Below are positions 40,780 to 54,300 of a DNA stretch of 64,000 bases, one piece after another (positions within the stretch are counted from its first letter, which is position 1; each line of letters begins with the position of its first letter). A program made the position numbers and the translations under genes. The stretch covers positions 41,808,057 to 41,872,056 of the forward strand of contig NC_084596.1 in assembly GCF_033807715.1 (NCBI RefSeq), given 5' to 3'. The notes under the pieces were generated by a model. The model had not been told where the DNA came from and made no database searches. It saw only the letters and a program-made list of their open reading frames with translations. This DNA comes from Cololabis saira (Eukaryota > Chordata > Actinopteri > Beloniformes > Belonidae).

Positions 40780-41147
40780 CAGGACTGTCTCAGAAAATTA
40801 GAATATTGTGATAAAGTTCTTTATTTTCTGTAATGCAATTAAAAAAACTAAAATGTCATACATTCTGGATCCATTACAAATCAACTGAAATATTGCAACA
40901 TTTTTTATTATTTTAATATTGCTGATTATGGTTTACAGTTTAAGATTAAGATTCCCAGAATATTCTAATTTTTTGAGATAGGATATTTGAGTTTTCTTAA
41001 GCTGTAAGCCATGATCAGCAATATTAAAATAATAAAAGGCTTGCAATATTACAGTTGATTTGTAATGAATCCAGAATGTATGACATTTTTGCATTACAGA
41101 AAATAAAGGACTTTATCAGAATATTCTAATTTTCTGAGACAGTCCTG
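40780..41147. mobile_element. Mariner-like MITE with CAGGACTGTCTCAGAAAATT ends
   Basis: TA duplications (40778-40779, 41148-41149) flank inverted ends of about 30 bp. No transposase. Confidence 0.85.
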
Positions 41148-41229
41148 TATTATACTTAACAGTGTAGAGGGTTTGATTTATTTTGTAAGCCAACAAATGT
41201 TACTGAAAATATAAAATACGAACAGTAAG

Positions 41230-42093
41230 CATCTTTTTTGTAAAGTTTATTATGCCAAAAGTGTAAAGCAGCAAGTAATAGATTTTACAGTGGTGTAAAC
41301 ATTTTTCTTTTTTTAAATGTGTTTTTTGCAGCTATACGTGTCTGAAATTGCTCCAGTTAGCGTGAAAGCATGATGAGCTCATGTCATCTGAAGAGGAAAC
41401 GTGAAATGTTGATAAACTGCAAATTCGATGAATTCCAGGCGTCACTGATTTTGATTTAAGAATAAACTGACAAAAGTGCAGCAGGATATACAGCAGAATA
41501 TGTACAAGAGGTCAAGGAACAGAAACTGATAGCACGTAGTGGCACATTGTTCAAGTTTACAGTTATGACTAAAAATGACTCATTTGGTCCAACTTTCAGT
41601 GAGGCTCGGGATTTTCCCCCGAGGTACCGGATACGACCCAAACATGTCTCTGAGGGAAATAAAAGTTAAACTAAAAGACAGTGCTCTCACATCAGAGGAC
41701 AGGACAGTATTCCCAGTCCCAACAAACTCTCACACATAAAGAAAAATAAAAGCGTAGTCTGAAAAAAGATTCATTTCAGGATGGTGTCAAATGCAAACGT
41801 AAATAACTTAGGAAAGAAATGTTTTCACTCTGATATTCAAGTAAAATTATTCAGTGAACAGAGAATCAGGAAACGGATGACAGCAGAGCTTTTGTTTTTT
41901 GGCACTTCCCAGTACTTGCTGTGCTCTTGATAATTAAAGACCTAACAAAACGGACACGCGTCCGTGTATGAACGCGCAGGGCAACAGTCCACTTGAGAGA
42001 GAAACACCGTCCTCCTCTGTGTTTCTTAAGGTGCAGGCTTTCCTCAGCTTTAAGAAGATCCAGACGTTCACAGTTTAAAGCTCTCCCCGGCCG
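41230..42093 (-). other. ipp: ipp probable 3' UTR
   Basis: Follows the ipp stop at 42094-42096. AATAAA on the minus strand at 41246-41251 gives a UTR of about 850 nt. Confidence 0.6.
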
Positions 42094-42318
42094 TCAGAGC
42101 ACGGCCAGGCCGCCGTCGCAGCGGCTCGTGATCATGTTTCTGACCTCGGTCCACGCGTCCAGGTGGGGGTCGTAGATCTCCACCGAGTCCACCGTCACGG
42201 GGGCCGAGAAGTCTCTGCTGGCGGCCCGTCCGCCCACCGCGTACAGCAGCCCGTTCACCGCCGACACAGACACGCCTGCGCGCGCCGTCGACATGGGGGA
42301 AACCTCCACCCACTTCTC
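42094..42318 (-). CDS. ipp: ipp coding exon 9 (last)
   Basis: EKWVEVSPMSTARAGVSVSA.. to MITSRCDGGLAVL and TGA. Acceptor CGTCTGCAG. Sixth Kelch repeat; noticeably GC-rich. Confidence 0.96.
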   Translation of the reverse strand, partial: EKWVEVSPMSTARAGVSVSAVNGLLYAVGGRAASRDFSAPVTVDSVEIYDPHLDAWTEVRNMITSRCDGGLAVL

Positions 42319-45300
42319 CTGCAGACGCACAACAAATGAAGTCAAATTAAGTCGTAACATCCAGAAATCTGGGGCCGGATTCACCAATATTTTCTTAAGA
42401 ACGATCTTAAGAAATGTATTAAGATCTAAAATTAAGAAGTTCATAAGTGCAATTCCTCAATATTTTCTTAAGAACCGTCTTAAGAACTGTCATTTCTTAA
42501 TAATTTCTTATTTTTCCTACTTAAGAACTTCTTCAAATATGTAATTGCATTGCACGCGCCAACAAACAACATTTATACAGGTAGTTTGCGTCTTAACCGT
42601 CAGTCACTCACTAAACATGGAGAAGGAGAAAAAGAGATGCAGGAACTTTTCAAGGTTATGGTGGATGAGGTTAATGTGTGAAAAAAAATACTATTGGGGA
42701 AAATGAATAATAATTAACTACCACGCTAACATGCTAACAAACAGTTAACAGGCCCTTTGTGTAATTAATTACAAAGTATATCCTCAAACTATGACCTACT
42801 AGTCTAAACTTGTTTAAAATGTGTTGAAAAAGGTGATTTCGAGGCTTATTATCATCATCATCGTTATCATTATCATTATTATTATTACCTTTTCACAGAA
42901 GACATTTTAAGACAGGTCAAGGTTGTCTTAAAGTTAAGAAAAAAGTCAAGAACAAATTTGAGAACTTTTATTTCAAGAATACCATTTATTCTTAAGTTTT
43001 TTCTTGAGAAGAAAGTTGAGAAAATACTTAAGAACTTTTTTGGAGAATATGACTTCTTCTCTTTTTTTAAGACTGAACTTAAGAAAAAAATGACACTTAA
43101 GAAGATTTTTTTTCTTAAGAATGTTTTGTGAATCTGGCCCCAGAATGTTATGACTGAATGAAGGTGTGTGAAGTCACTTTACCTCCTCGGGACAGTACTT
43201 TTCCACCGTTTCCAACGCCCCCAGCGCCTCGTTCCACCCTCCAACTGCGTATATGTAGTTGTTTAAGCACGCGACGCCAACATACGCTCGACACGTGACC
43301 ATCGTGGGCAGGGCGCTCCATCTGCGGGTGATGGGGTCGTATACTTCTGCCGAGCGCAGCTCCATTCCTTCGTCGCTGACGCCTCCAATCACGTAAATGA
43401 ATCCTGAGAAGAGACACCTGCACAACTGAGCTTCCAAAATCAGGCATTAGAAGCATTTAAAAGGAATATTACTCGTTCCGTCTAGCAAATATGGTCAAAG
43501 TTCTCATGTTTCCTCTGATTATAATGCTTTTTTTTTTTGTGATCAAATGTTTTTATTTCATTTTTTTATTTCATTTTTTCATTATAAACTGTGGCATCCA
43601 CAATGATGTCAAACAAACATTGTACACATATTTTCACCTCCTTCCAAACCCACCCCTCGGACCTAAGCATTCAATGAAAACAATTAATAAGTAATTAACA
43701 ATTACAATTAACAAGTAACAATTAATAAGTAAGGAAAACAGAAAAAAAAGATAATACAACAATAAAAAAAAACAACAACCAAAAAACAAAAAAAAGAAGG
43801 ACAAAATAAAACAAAGGCAAAACATAATATCAAACACTGGACAAGGATAGCTGCAACAAGATAGTCTATATCAATTTAAATACATCTTTCAATTTTGGCT
43901 CTAATTTGATCTGCTGCAATATACCAAAATAAAATATTTAGTTGTTTTGCATTATGGATTGGGGCTGTAGATATTTCCAGATAGATAATATCAAGAAAAG
44001 TCAAATACCAATGGGAGATGTTAAGCGTGTGTGGCAGTTTTATTATCGTTCACGAAAACGAACGAAATAACGAAAACTAAAATTGAAAAAACGATTTTGT
44101 TAACTGAACTAAATAAAAACGAAAATTAAAAGACAAACGATAACTAACTGAACTATATTGCGTGTTTAGAAAAGTAACTAAAACAAACTGAAATTATAGA
44201 TCTAATTTCCTCCGTTTTCGTCCCTGTCAATATAAGCCTCTTGGGTCCGTGTATCTTTTGGTCATTGGATTTTTCCATCATGAGTGGGAATCAAAAAACA
44301 AAAAACGATTGGTTTATTTGATTTTCCTTTTTAAAACAAAAAACAAATATTGAATACACTGCATTTTTTCTTTTTCTGTGTTAATATGATTTAACAAAGA
44401 TTCAAAATACGCTTTTATTTTCGTTTTCTATTTCATATAAGAAAAATGAAATCCCTAGTCAACAGGAAGGAAAAAACGAACCAAAAACAACCGTTTATTC
44501 ATATTCGTGCACCGGAAGCTGGAATTTACAACCGAGTGAACTTAGTTCTGGATATTTAACAGGCATTCCTGTGACAATTCTCTCCAGGGGAAGTTTGATT
44601 TTAATATTTTATTGGTCGGGTTTACGTGACTCGGAAATGGCTCTGTATGCTGCAGTTCGGGTAACCATGGTTACCATGGCGGCGCTGGAACAACAGATCG
44701 AGGATTATTTTTTAAAGATTGATTAAGGACTTGTTCCACAGCGGTTTGACGCACAATGACATTTCCTGCACGTTGCAGCAGATGTGTCTCCTGCAATGCT
44801 CAGAAATGATTCTGATATGATGACAGAAGATTCTGTGCTCGGCATCATCTGAGGAGAAAAAGGCTACGCAGAGCTGGAGAGCGCTTTGATTCAATCTATT
44901 TATGAGGTTTTTATTCAGATGTCCACAGTATATTGCAAATATACACACTGCATGCGACGCAAGCGAGAGTCAGCGTCAAAAACAGTTCCATTGCTTTATT
45001 TTTTATTGCACTGTCTATACTGGTTGCGAGCGACGCGGCGTCGTTTTGAGCTGGACTTTTGTCGCACGCCCTGCTTCTATTTTCTTCCCGTCGCTCGCGT
45101 TGAAAGCCGGTTGAAAGTTGAAAAAAAAGTGTAAAGCGCTGTAGGAAACAGTCATTTCAATACAAGAACTTCAATAAAGTGGCAGCTGCTGGAGGGAGAT
45201 CGCCAGGCTGGAAGGTTCTGATAAGATAATAAGATATAATAAGAATCTTATCTTAATCTTATTAGGGCTTAATTTGTCCCGGATCCTGCCGGATTGGTCG

Positions 45301-48300
45301 TGTCCTCTGCTTTTTCCCCACATCCCAGTAATGATCTGACATGCTGACATGTTTGCACCGCACGCCGGTCACTCCAGCTGTTCGCTGTTTGATTGCGTAA
45401 TCACACGCCGTTATTAATTGTTCGGTTTTTTCCCCACTTATTCCACCGAATAATAAGCTTGTTTTCTGTTTAGAAAGTACAAACGTAGGGAGATTACAAG
45501 TAATCACCCATCTTTTACTTGTCCCTTTACTCTTTTAGGAGTCGGCTAATGTTAGGAGTTTCTTTCAGGAGCGCACGGGCGGGTGAATAAAGGCTGATTT
45601 ATGGTTCCGCGTAAAATCGACGGCGTAGCCTACAGCGTAGGGTACGCGGCGACGCGCACCGTTCGGTGACCGCGCCGCGTACCCTACGCTGTAAGGTCTG
45701 CGTTGGTGTAACGCGGAACCATAAATCAGCCTTCTAAAAGGCGAGTCTCAGCTGTCAATCAAAAGAACGTGGTAGAACGTGGGGCCGATAACGCGTTCAG
45801 AGCGGGTCCGATGCCACGCATTGCGGCGCGACAGTCGGACGCTCGCATGCAGTTAGGACAGGCTGTTATGAGCCGTAGCCTAATTTTTGTTGACCGCTTT
45901 GTACTGAACACTGATCACCCCGATCACGTTTGCAGTGTACACGTTTAAAACCCATTAAGCATGTCGGAAGGCCGTTGTGGCTGAGTTTTGTCATTAAACG
46001 CCATAAAACTTCTGTCGGACTCAGCGTAGCCTTCTCTGTCAGCAGCGCGTCATGCAAATATACAGGACTTAACAATAAACTCTCAAGCGGCTCTTAAAAG
46101 TACAGGAAAGCCGCAATACCGGCTATCTGTCTTCACTGGGGGTGCTTGCTGGAGAAGGTCGGGTTGGAAGAACCTGAGAGCTCCATCAGCCATACCATGA
46201 ATTCCGGCGTCAGGTAAAGTTTGTGCTGCAGTGCAATTTATACATATAATGATAAGCACGTGGATACCTCACGCGTGGGACTAAATTAATTCTTCCAACC
46301 CGACCTTCTCCAGCATGCACCCCCAGTGAAGCCAGATAGCCGGTCATTCGGCCATGATGAATCAAAGCGCTCTCCAGCTCTGCGTAGCCTTTTTCTCCTC
46401 AGATGATGCCGAGCACAGAATCTTCTGACGCTCATTTCTGAGCATTGCAGGAGACACATCTGCTGCAACGTGCAGGAAATGTGTTTGTGCGTCAAACCGC
46501 TGTGGAACAAGTCCTTAATCAATCTTTAAAAAATAATCCTTAATCTGTTGTTTCAGCGCCGCTATGGTTGCCATGGTTACCCGAACTGCAGCATACAGAG
46601 CCATTTCCGAGTCACGTAAACCCGACCAATAAAATATTAAAATCAAACTTCCCCTGGAGAGAATTGTCACAGGAATGCCTGTTAAATATCCAGAACTAAG
46701 TTCACTCGGTTGTAAATGCCAGCTTCCGGTGCACGAATATGAATAAACGGTTGTTTTTGGTTCGTTTTTTCCTTCCTGTTGACTAGGGATTTCATTTTTC
46801 TTATATGAAATAGAAAACGAAAATAAAAGCGTATTTTGAATCTTTGTTAAATCATATTAACACAGAAAAAGAAAAAATGCAGTGTAATTCAATATTTGTT
46901 TTTTGTTTTAAAAGGAAAATCAAATAAACCAATCGTTTTTTGTTTTTTGATTCCCACTCATGACGGAAAAATCCAATGACCAAAAGATACACGGACCCTC
47001 TTGGTATGATCAATTAATTCCGCTCTGGCCGTTTATCTCGAACTGGCAGCTATGGCACCTTAACGCCTCACGGTCCGTGACGTAAAAACTAAAACTAAAA
47101 CTAATAAAAACTAAGCATTTTTGAAAATATAAAAACAAATAAAAACCAGCAAACCCACACTAAAAACGAATTAAAACTTACTGAATTGAAGGAGAAAAAG
47201 TCAAAACGAAATAAAACTAAACTAAAATGAAAAATTCAAAACTATTATAACCCTGGTGTGTGGTGGTTTCCATCTTACTGCAATTATCTTTTTTGCTGCT
47301 GTTAGGCCAGCAAGCAAAATTTGTTTATGACATAGTGAAGCATTAATTGTGGATAAGTTATTTAAAATGAATGTTTGAGGGTTTACTGGAATATTCTGTA
47401 CTGATATCGAGGATAATGCAGTTGCAACCTGTTGCCAGAAGTTTGCAACAGGTTGGCATTCCCATAATGCTCAATAAAAAATAAAAAAAAAAATCGGAGG
47501 AACAAACCTTGGAGCTCACAGCAGCCGAAGTAGTAGCGAGGAACTGACATGGTCCCGATCACCTCCCACCTGTTCTCCTCCGGGTCGTACCGCTCCATCG
47601 TCTTGCCGATCTCAGATCCAATCCAACCTCCTACAATCAGGGGACATTTTGCCCTAAGTTAGGATTTATAGTGTGAAAAAGAAAGTACACCTTCAACCAT
47701 TAAAAAAAAAAACCGAAGTCCTACAGTTCTTAAAATTAGATCAATAAAACTACAGATGAACGACATGGAAACACAAATGACAGTGTCATCATTCCTGTTA
47801 CCAAACCAACACAGTTAAAATCTAGAGCTGTGCATAAATGGCCTGGAAGTAAACGTCTGAAAACCGAGAGGAAGAGTGGGATAAACTATGTGAGACTGAT
47901 AATTACCTCAAGTAGTAGCTGCTACAGCTGGTTCTACAACTGCTGAATTATGGGCTGTACGTACAGTAGATTTACTGCACACGGCCCTGCACTTTTAGAC
48001 AGATTTGGTTCATTAAAATCATGACTCAGGAAAAAAAAAGACAACCAGACCCCAGTAATTTGGCGTGGGGCCGCTTAGGTTTGAGGACGTCTATTTCAGT
48101 GAGTGGCTCATGTTTGCAGGGAGGAGAAACATCGCAGACCTACCTCAGATTCACCCAGACTCCCCATATTTATCTCCACCCAACTTACCAACATGCTGCC
48201 TTTGCTGCATCTTACAAGCAGCAAACCAAAACTATCTTGCTTTTTCTACTTTTCGTCTTTGTAGCTAAGAAGAGCAAATTCTTATCAACAGTTCTACAAT

Positions 48301-51300
48301 TCACTTAGACAAGTTTCCAACCGAGAAACACACTTTTCTAATCAGCGACATTATTGTGTGAACAAAAGATGTTACCAGGAGGATTATTTGCAAGCTGTAT
48401 GTTGCCGTCTGCCAGTGATAGGGATGGGCGGTATGGACTAAAAAATGTATCACAATAATTTCTGGCATTTATCCCGATAACGATAAAAAAAATACCAATT
48501 CAACTCCACCTTTGTAACTATAAATCTATCACCACATTCAGTCTTTGGAGCCCCCAAATCACTGCTGTAAAAGATACTAAATACTACTAAACTACACCAA
48601 TTAAATTGAATTAATAAAAACCAATTAAATGATTATACCTGTACTGCAAAACTGTAATGACTCAGATCCTTCCTTCCTTCCTTCCTTCCTTCCTTCCTTC
48701 CTTCCTTCCTTCCTTCCTTCCTTCCTTCCTTCCTTCCTTCCTTCCTTCCTTCCTTCCTTCCTTCCTTCCTTCCTTCCTTCCTTCCTTCCTTCCTTCCTTC
48801 CTTCCTTCCTTCCTTCCTTCCTTCCTTCCTTCCTTCCTTCCTTCCTTCCTTCCTTCCTTCCTTCCTTCCTTCCTTCCTTCCTTCCTTCCTTCCTTCCTTC
48901 CTTCCTTCCTTCCTTCCTTCCTTCCTTCCTTCCTTCCTTCCTTCCTTCCTTCCTTCCTTCCTTCCTTCCTTCCTTCGATTTAACGCAGAACCATAAATCA
49001 ACTTTACACAAAAACGTCAAACGAGAATTTATCGTTTTTACCGCGAGATGACAAATTCTTACCGTGGGGAATTTTTTTGAAGGTATATCGTGAACGGTAA
49101 AATATCACCCATTCTTAGCCAGTGACTTGAGTCCTTTTATATTTTATGATGGATGGAAATGGATTTCTATCGCTCACAACCGAGATCATGGTAATCACCC
49201 CCGAAGAGAGAGAAAGACTCAAAATAAAACCCCAAATCCTGCTACTGGTCCCAAGCAATCCGGTAGAGAAGAAAAGACCTATATCATTAAAGAGCTACAT
49301 CAAATCTGCCTCAAAAATGCATTTTCATCAAACTAAAAACCTTCCTACAGTGAGATTGTTGCATCCATGCACCTGGGACGAGCAGACTGGACCACCTTGA
49401 AACTCTTCTTTGGAGAAACTCTTTCTCTAGCTAAAGGCTTATGAAGTTTAAGTGGCTGTATTTGGACCTAAGCACTTCTAGGACATGTTGTCTAGCTATG
49501 TAGTTACTCTTTGTGGCATTATGTTGGTCTCCAGTACTACAGTGAGGAAGTTATTTTTGATCAAGATCTGCCCTTCAAATTTGCTTTTGTCACCTTCGTA
49601 ATATTGTGAAAATCAGGGGTGGAAAGTAACAAATTACATTTACTCACGTTACTGTAATCGAGTACTTTTTATGAGTAATTTGTAATTTTCTAAGTAGTTT
49701 TTGAAATATGTAATTTTTACTTTTACTCGAGTACATTTTGACCCAAGTATTTTACTTTGCTACATTTGAACCCCCTCACGTTACTGAGTACAACATTTAT
49801 GGTGAAAATCTTGTAGGTATTTTATTTTGGTTTATTGTGAATAGCAGGATCCTGCGGGCATTGGGCACTTTATTTTGTGTTTGAATGATTCTGGTTTTAG
49901 TGTTGTTGGTTGGACAATATAACTGAAAATAGTTTGCACTTTACAGTACAGGTTGTGACTGTCCTTTTTGTCCTGTTCTGCGGAAGTAAAAGGATAATGT
50001 TACTGAGCTCAGCTGAGCTTTTACCACTGTGGATGTTTAACTTTAATATGCCTCGAAGTTAATTAAAACAACTTGTGCTGGATTTGATTTGTGACTCATC
50101 CTTTTTTTGCATTAAATAACTGAAAGTAACTTTTACTCAAATTACATTTTAAATTAAGTACTTTGTACTTTTACTCGAGTACATTTTTAGATGAGTACTT
50201 TTACTTTTACTTTGAGTAGGATTTAAGCAAAGTAAAGATACTTTTACTCAATTACAATTTTTCAGTACTTTTTCCACCTCTGGTGAAAATGAGAAACATC
50301 CCATCTCAGACTGACTGAAAAACTGATCCATGCATGCGTTTCTTCAAGATTGGACCATTATCATTCTTTATTATCTCATTAGCTCATCCACAATGTCACA
50401 TCCAGGGTTGTAAATAAATCTTGATCAATAAGGAAGGTTTTAAGCTAAATCTGAAAGGTAACACAAACCGAGCTGGTTCCAGAGGAGAGGAACCCGATAT
50501 CTGAAGGTTCTACCTCCAAATCTACTTTTAGAAACTCAAGGAACCATAAGTAAACCTGCCGTCTCTGCTTGGAAAATATGGAACTAGGAGCTCTTAAAGA
50601 TGTGATGGAGCTCAGTTATTAAGAGCTTCATGTGTGAGGAGAAGGATGTTAAATTAGATCCTGGATTTTCTAGGTAGCCAATAAAGAGATGCTAAAACTG
50701 AGGACATATAAAAAAAAATCTCCTGCTAGTTCTCCTGAAACATCCCTTAGTTATGCTGCTATAAGTGTTGACTATTAGGAGACCTCCCATGATGCACCTC
50801 TCCTCACTCTGTCCTCTCCTCCAACTCTGTTCATGACATCATTGTTGTTATTATCTTGTGTTGCTTCTTCCCAGCAGGTGCTCCTGGTCTGTTGCTGTTC
50901 TCTCTCCTCTTTCCTCTCCTCTCAACCGTCAACCAGTCAGCAGCTGCTCGCCCATCCTGAGTCTGGTTCTGCCAGATGTTTCCTTCCGTTAAAGGGGAGA
51001 TTTTTCTTTCCACAGCAGCCTGGTCCATGCTCAGGGTTTGGGGATTGTAAAGAAAGGTTTTGGTGCAACCTGTTTGCTTCCTTAGTGGAGCAATAATCCT
51101 CATTGCTGCTTCATACTGGCTCTGTACTCATTTGGAACAAGTTGAACTGTATTGTTGAAGTCGACATTTGTTGTGATTTGGACCAATACAAATACATTTG
51201 AAGAGAAATTGAATTGAATTGTCGTTCCAAGAAAAATTACACTTGCACTTATGCTAAATTAGTTATTTTAAGATTCTTTTAATAGTTTATAAAACTCTCA

Positions 51301-54300
51301 ATGGTCTTTATCTAACTTTTTTTTTTTTAATCTACTTTTTTTGTCCTGTGAACCTCTGGTTTTCTGGTAGTAACTTTTTAATTATTCCAAGAACAGAAAC
51401 ATGGGCTTGGGAGAGGTGTCCTGTCACCTCTGTAGTCCACGTCTGTAAAACCACGAAGGACAACGGAGAGCATTGGCGAGGGGGACGCCCGCCGAGGTAC
51501 CGGGGCCCCAAAGCTTTTAAAGTAAAACAAAGACACGCCTTTTTAATTTAAGTTTTGACTGAGTTTTTATATTCGTATTACTTTAGCCTTTCTGCATCTA
51601 TGCATAAAAGCATTTGTGGTTTTAGTTCAGTGGCAAAATGTGTCACTTCTATCCAGTAAAGAAAGGTGGAGTGGAGCTTTCACGGTTTTTGGGTGGTTTT
51701 TTTGCTTTTATTAGTTGAATACTGTGAAACACTTTATGTGACACATGTTGCATGAAAGGTGTTGGACAAACAAAACTTGATATCAATCGCCACTAAAACC
51801 TTCAATTCCAACACTTAACTTAAGATGACATTGTGCCTTGAGGAGGAATGGGTGCCAACTGCCAGTGGATGAACCGTAGACGAGAGCGCCGCTAAGTGTT
51901 AGAGAATAAAATAGCACTTGAGGTATTTTAAGTTTGGCGTGTGGTTGTATGTGCTTGTACTGCAAGCTCCCTCTTACAATAATAATGCGCTTCAGTAACA
52001 AATACCGTGTGTAATCTGAGCCAAAGTTGACCTATGCAGGTTTGAAACTCAAATAAGACATAGGAAGGCAGTGAATGGGCCAAGATGCAAACTTTCACCC
52101 CTTAAAACCATGGTTGAAGTGGGAGCAGTTTTACCCTGTAGCTGTAGTGTTTTAAGAAAAAAATGCATCTACGTTTTGAAAAACTGGTATATGATATCTC
52201 CTGTGCTCAAGTTACTTCTGCCACTTTACAAAGCTGGACCACAGAGCATTTTCCTCCTTAATGATATCCCTGGTGTTACTGATCATTTCATACGTCCCCA
52301 TTTCAAATCATCATGTTCAAACATGTGTCTGGGTGTTCTCTTCCAGTGGATTTCAGACTCTGTTCCTACAGTTTCACATTAGATTTGGAGTGTTATAGAA
52401 CTCATCCCTTTAGAAGCTGTTAGCTTCTGGCTCAAGGACAAACCATTTATGTTTTTTTTTCACATTTCACCTTTTCTGGATTATATTGGGGACAACGGTG
52501 CCCAGGTTCTTCGGAGCGGCTTTATGGTCTAGCTTGGCTTGACATTGAAAGATAATTAATATTTACTTATTTTTGTGTAGGTTCGCCATTTGGCTCTAAA
52601 TGTTTTCTCCCCTTTTTTTTCTCCCTCTCATTTCATTTCTTTTTTTATTCATCTCTGTATCTTTATTTATTTAATTTTGTTTTATTTTATTTAGGGTTAT
52701 TTTTTGTTACTTTTCAACCTTGGTTTGTCTGTGTGGAGAGTGTGTTCCATGTTCTAGGTAGTGTTTAAAAGAGGGTGCATATTTCTGTACAGAGGTGTTA
52801 AAAGTATTCACATTCATTACTCAGGTAGAAGTATAGATAATAGAGTTAAATACACTGTAGAAGTTGAAGTATCAACTCAAGTTTTTTACTCAAGTAAATG
52901 TATAAAAGTACTGGTTTCAAAACTACTTAAAGTATAAAAGTAAAAGTAATGTAAGGGGGAAAAAAGCCATTGAAAATGAATGTATCTTAGTATAATGTAA
53001 ATATATTAAAGAACCATATATGTGTACTATTGAGCATTAACATGTGTTTCAGAGAGCAGGTGATATGATGACTAGTTGCCTATAATTATTGTAATGGTGC
53101 AAAAAGTCAAACTTCAGAGGCATGTTATCATTTATCCTAACATTTATTGGAATGTACATCCAAGTTTAGTTGCAGGAATCTGAGGGAACGGATGTAAGAA
53201 CAAAACTGGACAAGAACATCTGAAACAACCACAACCAAATTCACTCTATCCGGATGGAGCAATTTAACTGGATAGTTTTTTTTAAAGGCCAAAATGAAAT
53301 AGAGTAACGAGGCTGTTTTTAAAATGTAAGGAGTAAAAAGTACAGATAATTGCATGAAAATGTAAGGAGTAAAAGTAAAAAGTCGTCTGAAAAATAATTT
53401 CTCCAGTGAAGTATAGATAACCAAAATTTCTACTTAAGTAAGGTAACGAAGTATTTGTACTTCGTTACTTGACACCTCTGTATCTGTAATGTCATATAAT
53501 TCACTATTATCTGATCCTTTGAAATCAATAAATATATTTATAAAAAAGAAAAACAAACACGTGTCTGGAACAAATGTTGGCCTTACCGAGCGCATACAGA
53601 GCGCCGTGGCAGGGAGAGACGCCAACTCCACAGCGAGGGAAGTTCAGAGAGGCCACGGCCGCCCACTGCTTGGTGACGGGGTCGTATCGTTCTGTACAGT
53701 CAAAAATCATTGAATCTTTTTCCCCTACGGGTAAAAAAATATATCATTCAAGTTCATTTATGGTGGGGGGGGGGTTTTTTATGTCTTCACTGAAATCCAG
53801 AAAGAAGAGAACATGCAGATGTTTCTCACCTCCCACCACGTAGATCATGCCCTCCAGGACGGCCACCCCCAGCCCGCTGCGGGCCTGGTGCAGGGACGAC
53901 ACCGTGGTCCAGTACTGGTTAAAGGTGTCGAAGCGTTCCACGCAGCTCAGCGCTCTGCTGTCACTCCAGCGGCCGCCCTGCAACCGAGTGTAGCCTCCTG
54001 TCGCAAGGAAACAAGAAATGTCTACTTAGTTTCATCAAGTTTGGGAGTTTCACGTCATGGCTTTGGTGCAATAATCCTGCAACTTAGGCAAGGCAAGGCA
54101 AGTTTATTTATATAGCACAATTCAACACAAGGTAATTCAAAGTGCTTTACATCGACATTAAAAGCAGCAAGACAAAATTAGACAGTAAATAACAAATAAA
54201 ATGAAATACAATTATGAGAAAAGAAGGTAAAATTATAAGAAGCACAAGTTGCTGATTTAAGAGTAAGCTTAAATAATAAATAAATGAAATAAAATGATAA

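Larger units (their letters stand above)
43525..47480 (-). mobile_element. L1-like LINE ORF2 C-terminal fragment, split by a 3.2-kb hAT element
   Basis: From 47470 on the minus strand: ECQPVANFWQQVATALSSIS.., FILNNLSTINASLCHKQILL, AAKKIIAVRWKPPH, then beyond the inserted element LNISHWYLTFLDIIYLEIST. The poly(A) end is at about 43525-43545. Same sense as ipp. Confidence 0.75.

Noticed and set aside
45902..46522. Open frames in the loop and arm of the 3.2-kb palindrome, considered as a transposase or host gene
   Set aside because: No DDE, BED or other motif recognised; the frames do not continue between the arms.
48625..49051. Long open frames of Arg-Lys-Glu-Gly or Leu-Pro-Ser-Phe repeats on both strands
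   Set aside because: They are translations of the (CCTT)n microsatellite and carry no gene.
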